Shown here in pieces: positions 54,920-64,000 of a stretch of 64,000 nt of DNA. Both the position numbers and the translations under genes were made by a program. This stretch comes from Oxydemutator sp963693105 (GTDB lineage: Bacteria; Pseudomonadota; Gammaproteobacteria; Poriferisulfidales; Oxydemutatoraceae). A model generated the notes under the pieces. The model was not told where the DNA came from. It was given only the letters and a program-made list of their open reading frames with translations, and made no database searches. How positions within the stretch are numbered: the stretch's first letter is position 1; every line of letters starts with the position of its first letter. The stretch covers positions 682,001-746,000 of the forward strand of contig OY843752.1 in NCBI GenBank assembly GCA_963693105.1. Direction: 5' to 3'.

Positions 54920-56269
54920 ATGGCGGCGCCCAGAAAATATTTCGGAACCGACGGCGTGCGCGGCGCCGTCGGCGTGCCGCCGATGACGCCGGAGACGGTG
55001 CGCCAGCTTGGATGGGCGGCGGGACGGGTGTTTGCGCGCGGCGTCGGCGGCCGTGTTCTCGTCGGCAGGGACACGCGGGTTTCGGGCGAGATGCTGGAAG
55101 CGGCGCTGTGCGAGGGGCTGGCCGCCGCCGGCGTCGGCGTCGGGCTGCTGGGGGTGTTGCCGACGCCTGCCATCGCGCATCTGGCGCGTGAACTGGGCGC
55201 GGTGGCGGGCGCGGTCATCAGCGCGTCGCACAATCCGTACCAGGACAACGGCATCAAGTTTTTCTCTTCCGAAGCCGTCAAACTGTCCGACGACGAGGAA
55301 CTTGAAATCGAGCACTGGATGGAGCGCCGCGCGGAAGCGCCGCCCGAAGCCGCCGCCGCGCCCGCCGCGCCCGCGCGCGTTGACGACGCCGCCGAGCGTT
55401 ACATCCGGTTCTGCCTGGACACGGTGCCGCCGACGATGCGCCTGGACGGCCTCCGTCTGGCGGTGGATTGCGCGCACGGCGCGGTCTGGCAGGTCGCGCC
55501 GAGGGTCTATCGCTCGCTTGGCGCCGAAGTCACGCTGCTCGGCGCCGCGCCCGACGGCTGCAACATCAACCGCGACTGCGGCACGACGTCGCCCGCGGCA
55601 TTGCAGCGCGCCGTCGCCGACGGCGGCGCCAATCTCGGCATCGCCTTCGACGGCGACGGCGACCGCGTGCTGATGGTGGCCGCCGACGGCCGCCTCGTGG
55701 ACGGCGACGAGTTGCTGTTTGTCATCGCCGACGGCCTGCGCCGCAAAGGCGTCTTGCGCGGCGGCGTGGTCGGCACCGAAATGAGCAACCTCGGCCTCGA
55801 GACGGCGCTGCACGAACGCGGCATCGGCTTTGAGCGCGCCGCCGTCGGCGACCGTTACGTGGTGCAGAAAATGAAGGACAAGGGCTGGACGCTGGGCGGC
55901 GAACCGGCGGGGCACATCATTTGCCTCGACAAGACGACGACGGGGGACGCCATCATCGCCTCGCTGGTGGTGTTGCAGATGCTGGTCGAGAGCGGCGCCG
56001 ATCTTGGCGCGGCGTCGGCGGCGGTATGCAAGTGTCCGCAGGTGCTGGTCAACGTGCCCTTGCGACGGCGTTCCGACGGCTGCATTCCCGAAGTCGAGCA
56101 CGTTGTGGCAAAGGCGCAAAAGGCGCTGGGCGTCGGCGGCCGGGTGCTGGTGCGCGCGTCCGGCACCGAGCCGTTGCTGAGAATCATGGTCGAATCGCAA
56201 ATCGAGGACACCAGCCGCTTGTGGGCCGGGCGCATCGCCGCCGAAGCGCGCCGCTCGCTCGGAGTCTGA
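54920..56269 (+). CDS. glmM: Phosphoglucosamine mutase GlmM
   Basis: 449 residues. KYFGTDGVRG near the start, the phosphoserine loop ISASHNPYQDNGIKFF (Ser103), metal site FDGDGDRVLMV, and RASGTEPLLRIMVE near the end. It converts glucosamine-6-phosphate to glucosamine-1-phosphate for cell-wall and LPS precursors. The ATG at 54920 is 10 bases after TATAAT (54904-54909). It is followed by tpiA with only 4 bases between. Confidence 0.96.
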   Translation: MAAPRKYFGTDGVRGAVGVPPMTPETVRQLGWAAGRVFARGVGGRVLVGRDTRVSGEMLEAALCEGLAAAGVGVGLLGVLPTPAIAHLARELGAVAGAVISASHNPYQDNGIKFFSSEAVKLSDDEELEIEHWMERRAEAPPEAAAAPAAPARVDDAAERYIRFCLDTVPPTMRLDGLRLAVDCAHGAVWQVAPRVYRSLGAEVTLLGAAPDGCNINRDCGTTSPAALQRAVADGGANLGIAFDGDGDRVLMVAADGRLVDGDELLFVIADGLRRKGVLRGGVVGTEMSNLGLETALHERGIGFERAAVGDRYVVQKMKDKGWTLGGEPAGHIICLDKTTTGDAIIASLVVLQMLVESGADLGAASAAVCKCPQVLVNVPLRRRSDGCIPEVEHVVAKAQKALGVGGRVLVRASGTEPLLRIMVESQIEDTSRLWAGRIAAEARRSLGV

Positions 56270-56273
56270 GGCG

Positions 56274-57050
56274 ATGAACGACGCCGCCCGCCGCCCGCTG
56301 GTCGCCGCGAACTGGAAACTGCACGGCTCGCTGCGCTTTGCCGATGAATGGGCGCGGACTCTAATCCCGAGGCTACCCGGACCGGTGGAAGTCCTGGTGT
56401 GTCCGGCGTTCGTGCATCTCGCGCGGCTTGCGGAATTGTTCGCCGACAGCGGCGTCGCGCTCGGCGCGCAAAACCTGAGCGAACACCGCGACGGCGCGTT
56501 CACCGGCGAGGTGTCCGCGCCGATGCTGAAGGAGTTGGGCTGCCGTTACGTTCTCGTCGGACATTCAGAGCGCCGCCTGATTTACCGCGAGAGCGACGCC
56601 CAGATCGCGGAGAAATTGCGCGCCGCCGCGGCGGCCGGCCTGACGCCGATTCTGTGCGTCGGCGAGACCCTGGAACAGCGCCGCGCGGATGCCGCCTCCG
56701 GGGTGCTGGAACGGCAGCTGGCCGCCGCCGAACCGGTGCTGTCGGGTCTGGCGGCGGACGCTTTCGCCATCGCCTACGAGCCGGTCTGGGCCATCGGCAC
56801 CGGCGAGACGGCGACGCCCGAACAGGCGCAGCGCGCCCATGCTTTCATCCGCGGCTGGCTCGACCGGCTGCCCGGTTCGCGCGCCGCCGATGTCAGGGTG
56901 GTTTACGGCGGCAGTATAAAAACAGATAATGCAGCTTCGTTATTTGAGATGAACGATGTGGACGGCGGCCTGATTGGCGGCGCTTCTCTGGAGGCGGCGG
57001 CTTTTGCGGACATCTGCCGTGCGGCGGCGGCGCCGCAAGTCCGCGCATGA
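56274..57050 (+). CDS. tpiA: Triosephosphate isomerase
   Basis: 258 residues. VAANWKLHGS (catalytic Lys), GHSERR (His), AYEPVWAIGTGETATPEQ (Glu) and GGSIKTDNAASLF are complete. It interconverts glyceraldehyde-3-phosphate and dihydroxyacetone phosphate. It sits between glmM and secG, a common gammaproteobacterial order. Confidence 0.96.
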   Translation: MNDAARRPLVAANWKLHGSLRFADEWARTLIPRLPGPVEVLVCPAFVHLARLAELFADSGVALGAQNLSEHRDGAFTGEVSAPMLKELGCRYVLVGHSERRLIYRESDAQIAEKLRAAAAAGLTPILCVGETLEQRRADAASGVLERQLAAAEPVLSGLAADAFAIAYEPVWAIGTGETATPEQAQRAHAFIRGWLDRLPGSRAADVRVVYGGSIKTDNAASLFEMNDVDGGLIGGASLEAAAFADICRAAAAPQVRA

Positions 57051-57066
57051 CAACGGCGAGGAACCG

Positions 57067-57483
57067 ATGCTTTACGGAATTTTACTTGGTATAGAAGTTA
57101 TCATAGCCATTTTTTTGATTGTCCTGATACTGCTGCATCGCGGCAAGGGCGCGGATGTCGGGGCGGTTTTTTCGGGCGGCGGCGCGACTTCGGTTTTCGG
57201 CTCCAGAGGCTCGGCCTCTTTTCTGACGAAAGTGATCGCGGTGTTGTCGGCGCTTTTTCTGATCAACAGTCTTTCGCTGACGTATATCGCCAACCGCGAT
57301 TTCGGCGACAGCGTGATAGACGACGCCACGATGGAATCGCCGCTCATGGACGAAGCCATGGATGAAGCCATGGACGAAGCCGGCGGCGACGCGCCGGGCG
57401 GGGTGGACGACCTGCCCGATGTTCCCGCCGCCGCCGAGCCGTCCGGCGACCTGCCGCTGATGCCGGAAGAAACCGGAAGATAG
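57067..57483 (+). CDS. secG: Protein translocase subunit SecG
   Basis: 138 residues. Two membrane helices (LLGIEVIIAIFLIVLILLHRGKGADVG and FLTKVIAVLSALFLINSL) enclose GAVFSGGGATSVFGSRG, the SecG signature. The C-terminal tail is long and acidic with a repeated MDEA motif. SecG assists the SecYE channel. Placed after tpiA and before tRNA-Leu, as expected. Confidence 0.94.
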   Translation: MLYGILLGIEVIIAIFLIVLILLHRGKGADVGAVFSGGGATSVFGSRGSASFLTKVIAVLSALFLINSLSLTYIANRDFGDSVIDDATMESPLMDEAMDEAMDEAGGDAPGGVDDLPDVPAAAEPSGDLPLMPEETGR

Positions 57484-57514
57484 TACAATCGCAAAGACAA
57501 GCCGGGCAATCAGC

Positions 57515-57599
57515 GCCGATGTGGTGGAATTGGTAGACACGCTGTCTTGAGGGGGCAGTGGCGAAAGCCGTGCCGGTTCGATTCCGGCCATCGGCACCA
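57515..57599 (+). tRNA. tRNA-Leu (GAG anticodon)
   Basis: 85 bases including CCA. The acceptor stem pairs GCCGATG with CATCGGC; the anticodon loop TCTTGAGGG reads GAG; a long variable arm and GGTTCGATTCC T-loop are present. It follows secG as leuU does in E. coli. Confidence 0.95.
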
Positions 57600-57635
57600 A
57601 CCGGACGACAACCGCCTTCGGGCGGCCTTGACGAA

Positions 57636-57678
57636 TAAAAAAAATGCCGCGACCTTTGCCGAATCGCGGCATTTTTCC
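57636..57678. terminator. Strong bidirectional terminator
   Basis: AAAATGCCGCGA, loop, TCGCGGCATTTT with an A-run before and T-run after. It separates the tRNA from the convergent DUF1326 gene. Confidence 0.95.
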
Positions 57679-57709
57679 GGGAGCGACCCGGAAGTTGGTT
57701 TCTGGCGGC

Positions 57710-58312
57710 TCAGTCCGGCTGGTACGTGAAAGCCGACGCCAGGCTGACCGTGCCCTCATGGCTGTGCTTCTCTTCGTGGTCGTAGCGCATCATGTCGGTT
57801 TCATGCACCGCAATCGCATGGCCGGGCGCGACCGCGAGAGGGGGGTTTTCCACGGTGACGTGCTTGCCTTCCGCCCCTTCCAGCGCGTGAACTCTCACTT
57901 CGCCGACGCCCTGAATGACCATGCTCTTTTCCTTGTCGCCGTATTGGATGTTGATGGAAGCCGAGTGAACCCCCATGACTTCGCCAATCAGGCTGGCGAT
58001 GACCGCCGGATGACCGCCGGCGTCGCCGCCGTATATTTTCTCAAGCGCCGCTTTCTGATCGGCGTTGGCCCGGTCGTCAATATAAAGAGCGACCCTCCAG
58101 CCGCCGTCGGTCAGGTCGCCGGGCGCGTTCAGGTACAGGCCGACATTCAGACCCGCCAGGTCGGTCTTGTCCATATGGCCTTTCTCGATAGTCCAGCCGA
58201 CCAGCGCCTTGCAATAGCCCTTGGTCGGTGATTTCAGAAAGATACACGGACAGACGACATCGCAGGTGCAGGACTCAAAGTACTTGCCTTCAATTTTCCA
58301 GTTGTTGGACAT
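57710..58312 (-). CDS. DUF1326 domain protein
   Basis: 200 residues from the ATG at 58312, five bases after GGAGGAA. ESCTCDVVCPCIFLKSPTKGYC has the Cys cluster of the family, followed by ALVGWTIEKGHMD and a C-terminal domain with many His residues. These proteins pair with DUF2182 membrane proteins, here encoded divergently. A role in metal handling is suspected for the pair but not proved. Confidence 0.87.
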   Translation of the reverse strand: MSNNWKIEGKYFESCTCDVVCPCIFLKSPTKGYCKALVGWTIEKGHMDKTDLAGLNVGLYLNAPGDLTDGGWRVALYIDDRANADQKAALEKIYGGDAGGHPAVIASLIGEVMGVHSASINIQYGDKEKSMVIQGVGEVRVHALEGAEGKHVTVENPPLAVAPGHAIAVHETDMMRYDHEEKHSHEGTVSLASAFTYQPD

Positions 58313-58454
58313 CTTTCCTCCATTGGTATGTAGTGAAACAGGATTCCAGTACCATACTACTTTGACAACCCCGGCACAACCCCGCCCGGCCGCCGTATAA
58401 CGGGGGCGCGTGGTGTTCGCATGGTATGATGGGCGCCGTTTTGCAGGCAGATTG

Positions 58455-59273
58455 ATGTTAAAAAAGAAGCCCGTTTCTGCGCAGGAGTTGTCGCCGCTGA
58501 GCTGGAAAGACAGGAGTGTCGTTTTTGCCGGCATGGCCGCCGTGCTGGCGGTGTCGTGGGGTTACCTGCTGTGGATGTCCTGGCAGATGGAGTTGATGCA
58601 TGTCGGCGGCGGCCGCGAGATGTGGATGCCGCCCGCCGCCGCCGCCCGTCCGTGGACGTGGCACGACCTGACGGCGCTGTTCTCGATGTGGTCGGTGATG
58701 ATGGTCGCGATGATGCTGCCGACGGTGCTGCCGGCGACGGCCATCTTCGCCGCCCTCGGCAAGCGCCGCAATCCCGGCGGCTTCCGGCGGGCGACCGGCC
58801 TGTTCGTCCTCGGCTACCTGCTGGTGTGGATTTCATTCAGCGCGCTGGCGTCGCTGATGCAGTGGCCGCTGCATGTCGGCGGCGTGCTGAACCGGATGAT
58901 GGATGGCGGCGGGATGCTGTTCGGCGGCCTCGTGCTGATGGTCGCCGGCGTCTATCAGTGGACGCCGCTCAAAACCGCCTGCCTGGATTACTGCCGCTCG
59001 CCGCTGGGTTTTCTGCTGTCGTGCTGGAAGGACGGCGCGGCGGGCGCCGTTGGCATGGGCGTACGCAACGGTCTTTTCTGTCTCGGCTGCTGCTGGGCGC
59101 TGATGCTGGTGATGTTCGCGGTCGGCGTGATGAACGTGCTGTGGATGGCGCTGCTCGCGGTTTTCGTGCTGCTCGAAAAAGTCGTCCCGCCGGGCGACGT
59201 GGTGCGCATCGGCGCGGGCCTCGCGCTGACGGCCTGGGGCCTGTATTGGCTGCTGCTGTATTTCACCGCCTGA
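58455..59273 (+). CDS. DUF2182 polytopic membrane protein
   Basis: 272 residues with six or seven membrane helices. SMWSVMMVAMMLPTVLPATAIF, YQWTPLKTACLDYCRSPLGFL and GLFCLGCCWALMLVMFAVGVMN are family signatures, rich in Met and Cys. It is divergent from the DUF1326 gene with 142 bases between. The two are regularly found together, suggesting a shared envelope function that may involve metal ions. Confidence 0.88.
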   Translation: MLKKKPVSAQELSPLSWKDRSVVFAGMAAVLAVSWGYLLWMSWQMELMHVGGGREMWMPPAAAARPWTWHDLTALFSMWSVMMVAMMLPTVLPATAIFAALGKRRNPGGFRRATGLFVLGYLLVWISFSALASLMQWPLHVGGVLNRMMDGGGMLFGGLVLMVAGVYQWTPLKTACLDYCRSPLGFLLSCWKDGAAGAVGMGVRNGLFCLGCCWALMLVMFAVGVMNVLWMALLAVFVLLEKVVPPGDVVRIGAGLALTAWGLYWLLLYFTA

Positions 59274-59422
59274 CCCGGCCGGGCGCGGCGGCACTGCGCC
59301 GTTCATCAACCTGTGGCATTGGCCGGGGAAGGGTTCCCCGGCGCCGCCGGGTGTGTTATATTGGCCCTTGGCGTCTCACATCGGCTGCCCGGGCGCCGGT
59401 GGCTGGCAAAGACTGGAAACAG

Positions 59423-59743
59423 ATGAGAATCAAGCGACTACTACACAATAGTCCCCGGACAACAAGTATGAGCAAGCGCAACCGAACAATCCGACACAGA
59501 CTTCATCCGCGAAGCGTGGCGAAGACCGCCATGCTTTGGCGTACGGCAGGAGCCTGCCGGTTCGTGTGGAATCACTTTGCAGCCAGGCTGCGCGACGACT
59601 ACGCCTTTTACGGCGAGTGCAATTCCCGCTTCTTCGCGCCTGGCAAGCGGTTCATCAACCTGCGCCGCCAGGTCGCGTGGTTGCGGGATGATTCCTGCGC
59701 CACGGCTCGCCTGTCCCTGAAACCGGTACAAAGGATCAACTGA
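59423..59743 (+). pseudogene. N-terminal fragment of a TnpB/IS605 OrfB-type transposon protein
   Basis: 106 residues. HRLHPRSVAKTAMLWRTAGACRFVWNHF and SCATARLSLKPV match the N-terminal region of TnpB-type proteins (the helix with GACRFVWN and the following helix). The RuvC-like catalytic domain and the zinc finger are missing, so it cannot be active. No terminal hairpins were identified. It lies just before the poly-C run and the Calx-beta gene. Confidence 0.65.
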
Positions 59744-59808
59744 AGATGATGCGAGACAAGGTGCTTCAACCCGCGGCGATTGTGCGGGATGCTGTCCGGG
59801 CTGGACAT

Positions 59809-59854
<46 letters not shown>

Positions 59855-59879
59855 TTTAGCGTGCCGTGAGCGCAGGGCT

Positions 59880-62800
59880 GTGAAGTATTTGGGATGTGCA
59901 TTGCTGGTTGTGGCGTCGTTGCTTGCGGCGCAGGCGGCTTACGCGCAACCGGTATCAAGTCTAACTCTAAGTGGTTTTCGCCATGTCGGCATTCCTCATG
60001 ATTCCAATGAGGAGGATCGGGCGAGAGTGTTAGTCACTTTTTCAACCGACAGAAAGGTTGCCGCCCCCACCACCATCACGGTGACCCTCGGCACGGACAC
60101 AGACGCGAACACGGCCGATGCCACGCTCACTGGCGCCGGCACAGATGTCACGCTCGGGATCGAACTGGTCGCGAACAGCGGAAATTTCGTGAGCGGGACC
60201 AACAATTTCCTCTTTAACCCCGCCGATGTTGCAAAGAGAATCAGGTTCTTTTTGGTGGACGACAACCTGAACGAGGACACGGAGTTTTTCACCCTCACCG
60301 TCAGCGGCGGCGGCCTCACCCATACAGCTACGTATGGCATCGTTGACAACGACCCCATCACCATCACGTTGAGCGGTGGCCGCCGGGTGCCGGAGGAGAA
60401 CACATCCCCTACAATCAATTGGGCCTTCAGCGCAACGCCGTCTCGCGAGATGAGTCTCCGGTTCGAGATTTACTCGGACAACGACCCCGAGACGGTTGAT
60501 GCGACCATTTCGGACGGGGATATCTCGACCGGATCCGATTGGCTGCCCGCGACTCCCCCTTTGCAAGCGCGAGGACAGATTGGCGGGCCGCTGTGGATTA
60601 TTCCCGCCGGCAGCACCAATGGCCAAATTCACCTCCGCGCATTCACAGATGACAATCTCAACGAGTCGGACAAGGCGTTTCTGGCAGTATTGCGAGAAAA
60701 TAACGACGACCCTCGCGACCGGGACCAAATTGTTGGCGCCTTCGGAGAGGTCACCGTCCGCGGCTCGCCGCAAGCCTACACGATAGTGGACAACGACCCC
60801 CTCACCGCTCGCATCATCGCTCCGAGCCCGGCTTCGGTGAACGAAGGCCAGTCGGCGGTATTCACCGTCGTCCTGGACGGCGGCGGCAGATCGCGAGGCG
60901 AGGTGACCGTGGGTTACACGGTGACCGGCGACGCCGACTACACCGACGCCACCGACGGCCAAATCACCTTCCAGCGCGTCATTGGCAATGGCACCACCAG
61001 GACCCGCAACATCATGGCCGAAATCGAGCTGGCGATTCCGGTTGATAGCAACCGAGACGCCGGCTCCGAGACGTTGACCGTCACCCTCGACAGGATCAGC
61101 GTCTCCCGGACCGGCGGCGTGGTGACCGTGGCCGATGCCCCGAACAACAGCGCATCGGTGACGGTCAACTACCTCGATCCCATGCAGATCTTTACCCTCG
61201 GCGACCCGGCCACGACCATCGCCGAAGGCGAGGCTGCCACGTACACACTGAATCGCACCGGCCCGGACCTTGCCACCGACATTGTGGTCAATTGGGAGAT
61301 TGTCCAGGACGACACCGGAAGCCAGGACAGCGCAACCGACTTCACGGGCGCCACCACCGGCAGCCTGACCTTCGCCGCCGATGACATGAGCCAGACTTTC
61401 CGGGTCGAAGTGGCCGACGACGATGACAACGAGCTCGCCGAGATGTTCAGGCTCCGCTTCGGCGTGGCGGCCGGGGGTGCTGGCGGCGTTGCGCTGCCCG
61501 CCCCGCTTGAGGTCACCATCCCCGTTGATACCGACGATGTCGCCCTTATAACCATCGGCCGTCGCTATGACACGAGTGCCATGGTGGGTGAAGCGTCCAG
61601 CGCCGCTTTCATCATCAGCATCGTTGATAATGAAGGTGCTAATGATAGAGTGCCTTTAGGTACAGATATGGTTGTGCCGTTCACCGTGAGCGGTTTGGAC
61701 GCCGACGAGTTCACCATCATCGAGGGCGATGCGCCCGGGCGAATCTCTGCCGACGGCACTGGCGGCCTCGCGACTCTGCTCTCCGCTGGACAATACGCCT
61801 CTGCTACCGTCATCGTGAACCTGGTTGGCGACAGCCTGAACGAGGCCAGCGAGACATTGACCCTGACCGGCGCGCCGCCTGGTCCCGACGGTCTGCGCGC
61901 TACTGCCCCTCTCAGCAGGATTGCTTACACCGACGGCGGCGGCAGCGCCTCGGTGGAGGTGATCGACGACGACCCCATCACCGTCAGCATTGCCGCGCCG
62001 ACGCCGGCGACGGTGGCCGAGGGGGCGACGGTGCGTTTCGTCGTTACCCTGGACGTCGCCAGCGCGGGCGTGGTGACAGTGCCGTACACAGTCAGCAGCA
62101 CGGCCGCCATGCCCGCCGACGCCAACAATGGCCAGATCACAATCGCTGCGGGCGATACCACGGGCGGGATTGAGCTGGCGATTCCGGACAACGCGAGACT
62201 GAACGCAGGTGACTCCGAGACCCTCACCGTGATTCTTGATCAGGCCACTGTCGCCGCCCCCGGCAGCGGCACGGTCACCTCCAGCGGCTCGGCGGATGTG
62301 ACGGTGAACTACGTTAACACGCCGCACGTTTTCGCAGTCAGCGTGGATGAAAGCGCGCGCAGTGAAGGCGATACGGCGGTGTTCACAGTCTCCCTGACCG
62401 GCACGGCGCCCGCAACGCCGGTCACGGTGGATTGGGAGATTGGCGGTAATGCGGATGCCAGCGACTACGTGTTGAGCGGAGCCGACACCGACGGCCGTCT
62501 GAGTTTCAGCGCCCTCGAAAGCCAGACCATCACCGTTGCCATTGCAGCCGACGGGCTGAACGAGTCCACCGAGACATTGATCTTCACGCTGACCGATGTC
62601 AGTCCCGCAGGCCCCGCCGGCATTCTCACCGCAAGCGCCACCGTTGACATCGCCCCGAGCGACCCGCTGCGCATCACGCTGAGCGGCGGTAGCGACGTGC
62701 CGCTGATTGAGGAAGATTTTGGGACACCGGCGATGCCGAACACGACCGCTGTTGTGGTTCGGCTGGATTTCGGCGCCACGTTGACCCGCACCCTGAGGGT

Positions 62801-64000
62801 TCCGGTCATCGTTCATGCGCCCCGCGACCCCGACACGCTTGATTCTCATCAGTCACTATTCGGAACTGACGATGGCGAGAATTTTCGTGCTCAAGTAAGG
62901 GCAAGTGATCGTTACCTGATCGCGCAGAGAGGAAACCCCCTGTTCGAATTCGCCGCCGGCACAAACTCCGGCACGATTCCAATCCCCGTTATTGATAACA
63001 ACAGAAACGAGCCGGAGCAGGCATTTGCGGTGACTATCGGGCGCGGCGCCTCGGGTGCCAATCTTCTTAGGGACTTCCGTCCTTCCGATGACCGCTCTTA
63101 TAGCATCACCGGCGCCCACGGTGATTTCACCGTCGGCGTTGATTCGCAAACCTGGACCGTCGCCGCAAGCGATCCGCTGACCGCGTCGATTGCGGCGCAG
63201 ACGCAAACCGTGGCGGAAGGCACCACCGCTTCTTTCAGGGTCACACTGGCGGGCGCCATGCCGACCACGGGCACGGTGGTGACCTATCGCATCGGCGGCA
63301 GCGTTGACGCCGGCGTTGACTACGCCGGCACCGGCACCGCCATGGTGATGATTCCCGGGCATCTGAGCGAAGTGGCCGAGTATATGGGCGAAGTGAACAC
63401 GGGCGTGATTGCCATCTCCGTGCTTTCCGACAGGATGCAGGAAGGAGAGGAAAGGATGACGGTCACGCTGGACAGCGTGCGAACTCTGGATGGGGGCCCG
63501 ATTGGCATTGGCACTCCCAACATGGCGGAGGTCACGATACCGGCGAACTCGAGGACGGCCCATCGTATCAGCGCTGCCGGGCCGGACGAGGTGGCGGAAG
63601 GCGACAGCCTCGGGTACACGGTGACATTGAGAACATCGGAGCTTGAGCCGTTGAGCTCACCGATTACAGTGAACTGGAGTATTACGACCGACGTTGTCAG
63701 CGCCAATCCGGCGGAGTTGTCGGACCTTTCGACGAGCGGGGGGACGGTGGTATTCCCGGTGGGCACAGCCAACGGCAGCGAGGAGACTATTGATTTGGGG
63801 ATCGTCGTGGATGACACTGAGTTTGAGCGCGCCGAGGAGTTTTCGGTGAGTCTGACTCTGGCCGTTCCGGACCCGGACACGGAATTGCTGCAGTCGAGGC
63901 TGGACACGACCATCACCACCAGCGACGCCGTGCAGTTGAGTGCCGTCAGATCAGGCCACCGTTTCTCCGAAAGTCGCAACGCTGTGCTTTTCGGGATTTT
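59880..64000 (+). CDS. Large Calx-beta repeat surface protein (3' end outside window)
   Basis: The frame from the GTG at 59880 stays open to the end, giving over 1,370 residues. A signal peptide (KYLGCALLVVASLLAAQAAYAQ) starts it. Calx-beta-type repeats of ~90-120 residues follow, with FFLVDDNLNEDTEFFTLTV, VNEGQSAVFTVVL, AEGEAATYTLNRTG and VAEGTTASFRVTL as repeated landmarks and YTIVDNDP-like turns. These calcium-binding folds are common in adhesins. It is a different family from the giant protein at 351 but likely serves a similar surface role. The upstream TnpB fragment and poly-C tract may affect its expression. Confidence 0.85.
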   Translation, partial: MKYLGCALLVVASLLAAQAAYAQPVSSLTLSGFRHVGIPHDSNEEDRARVLVTFSTDRKVAAPTTITVTLGTDTDANTADATLTGAGTDVTLGIELVANSGNFVSGTNNFLFNPADVAKRIRFFLVDDNLNEDTEFFTLTVSGGGLTHTATYGIVDNDPITITLSGGRRVPEENTSPTINWAFSATPSREMSLRFEIYSDNDPETVDATISDGDISTGSDWLPATPPLQARGQIGGPLWIIPAGSTNGQIHLRAFTDDNLNESDKAFLAVLRENNDDPRDRDQIVGAFGEVTVRGSPQAYTIVDNDPLTARIIAPSPASVNEGQSAVFTVVLDGGGRSRGEVTVGYTVTGDADYTDATDGQITFQRVIGNGTTRTRNIMAEIELAIPVDSNRDAGSETLTVTLDRISVSRTGGVVTVADAPNNSASVTVNYLDPMQIFTLGDPATTIAEGEAATYTLNRTGPDLATDIVVNWEIVQDDTGSQDSATDFTGATTGSLTFAADDMSQTFRVEVADDDDNELAEMFRLRFGVAAGGAGGVALPAPLEVTIPVDTDDVALITIGRRYDTSAMVGEASSAAFIISIVDNEGANDRVPLGTDMVVPFTVSGLDADEFTIIEGDAPGRISADGTGGLATLLSAGQYASATVIVNLVGDSLNEASETLTLTGAPPGPDGLRATAPLSRIAYTDGGGSASVEVIDDDPITVSIAAPTPATVAEGATVRFVVTLDVASAGVVTVPYTVSSTAAMPADANNGQITIAAGDTTGGIELAIPDNARLNAGDSETLTVILDQATVAAPGSGTVTSSGSADVTVNYVNTPHVFAVSVDESARSEGDTAVFTVSLTGTAPATPVTVDWEIGGNADASDYVLSGADTDGRLSFSALESQTITVAIAADGLNESTETLIFTLTDVSPAGPAGILTASATVDIAPSDPLRITLSGGSDVPLIEEDFGTPAMPNTTAVVVRLDFGATLTRTLRVPVIVHAPRDPDTLDSHQSLFGTDDGENFRAQVRASDRYLIAQRGNPLFEFAAGTNSGTIPIPVIDNNRNEPEQAFAVTIGRGASGANLLRDFRPSDDRSYSITGAHGDFTVGVDSQTWTVAASDPLTASIAAQTQTVAEGTTASFRVTLAGAMPTTGTVVTYRIGGSVDAGVDYAGTGTAMVMIPGHLSEVAEYMGEVNTGVIAISVLSDRMQEGEERMTVTLDSVRTLDGGPIGIGTPNMAEVTIPANSRTAHRISAAGPDEVAEGDSLGYTVTLRTSELEPLSSPITVNWSITTDVVSANPAELSDLSTSGGTVVFPVGTANGSEETIDLGIVVDDTEFERAEEFSVSLTLAVPDPDTELLQSRLDTTITTSDAVQLSAVRSGHRFSESRNAVLFGI

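Overview
The window most likely comes from an uncultivated proteobacterium, probably a gammaproteobacterium, with tetrahydromethanopterin-linked C1 metabolism. Supporting signs are a 6S RNA beside zapA and a zapB-like gene, aerobic ubiquinone hydroxylases, an ftsH-glmM-secG-tRNA-Leu(GAG) neighbourhood, and a complete formylmethanofuran/formyltransferase gene set. The backbone is GC-rich. A few AT-richer islets (about 1-1000, 24420-25800 and 49340-50250) look acquired. The taxonomy is inferred from gene content only.

Layout. 1-11138: the end of a dockerin-like protein, then a ~3,600-residue repetitive surface protein with a Gly-rich/hydrophobic/Arg-rich C-terminal sorting tail, followed immediately by a rhomboid-type protease that fits a rhombosortase. 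11701-13079: five tandem copies of a ~200-bp terminator block, joined to a Lys/Arg-rich histone-H1-like gene. 13158-18125: 6S RNA, zapA, a zapB-like gene, pepP and two ubiquinone-type FAD monooxygenases, with a 317-bp tandem duplication at the pepP/ubiH junction. 18177-19542: tpx and an outer-membrane protein.

19566-28003 is the most unusual region. It has eight Nif11-type RiPP precursors, most sharing an aromatic core (DPMxYWGTPxWxxYWRGY), a porin, an AAA ATPase, an unknown exported protein, and two NHLP-type precursors. The precursor transcription units share an upstream TTTCTGAAC element 21-23 nt before a TATAAT-like box. A variant of the element also precedes a cupin_4/JmjC oxygenase gene at 38178. 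Two further NHLP-like genes with hydrophobic Gly-rich cores (one frameshifted) lie at 39334-40510, and two more cupin_4 genes at 47241-49281. No classical RiPP maturase or export gene is visible, so the cupins are the only candidate tailoring enzymes here.

28013-38017 is a C1/redox block. On the minus strand, transcribed in this order, are an FwdD-like subunit, FhcB (with Fe-S and active-site Cys motifs), FhcA, FhcD, FhcC, a 7Fe ferredoxin and an adrenodoxin-reductase-type NADPH reductase. On the plus strand is a three-gene proton-translocating transhydrogenase. A tungstate-type ABC importer (50417-52619) may supply the metal. 40655-47228 is a MoxR/Bat-type operon. 52717-57599 holds ftsH, glmM, tpiA, secG and tRNA-Leu. 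Then come a divergent DUF1326/DUF2182 pair, a TnpB fragment, a 45-base poly-C tract, and the start of a Calx-beta repeat surface protein that runs off the window.
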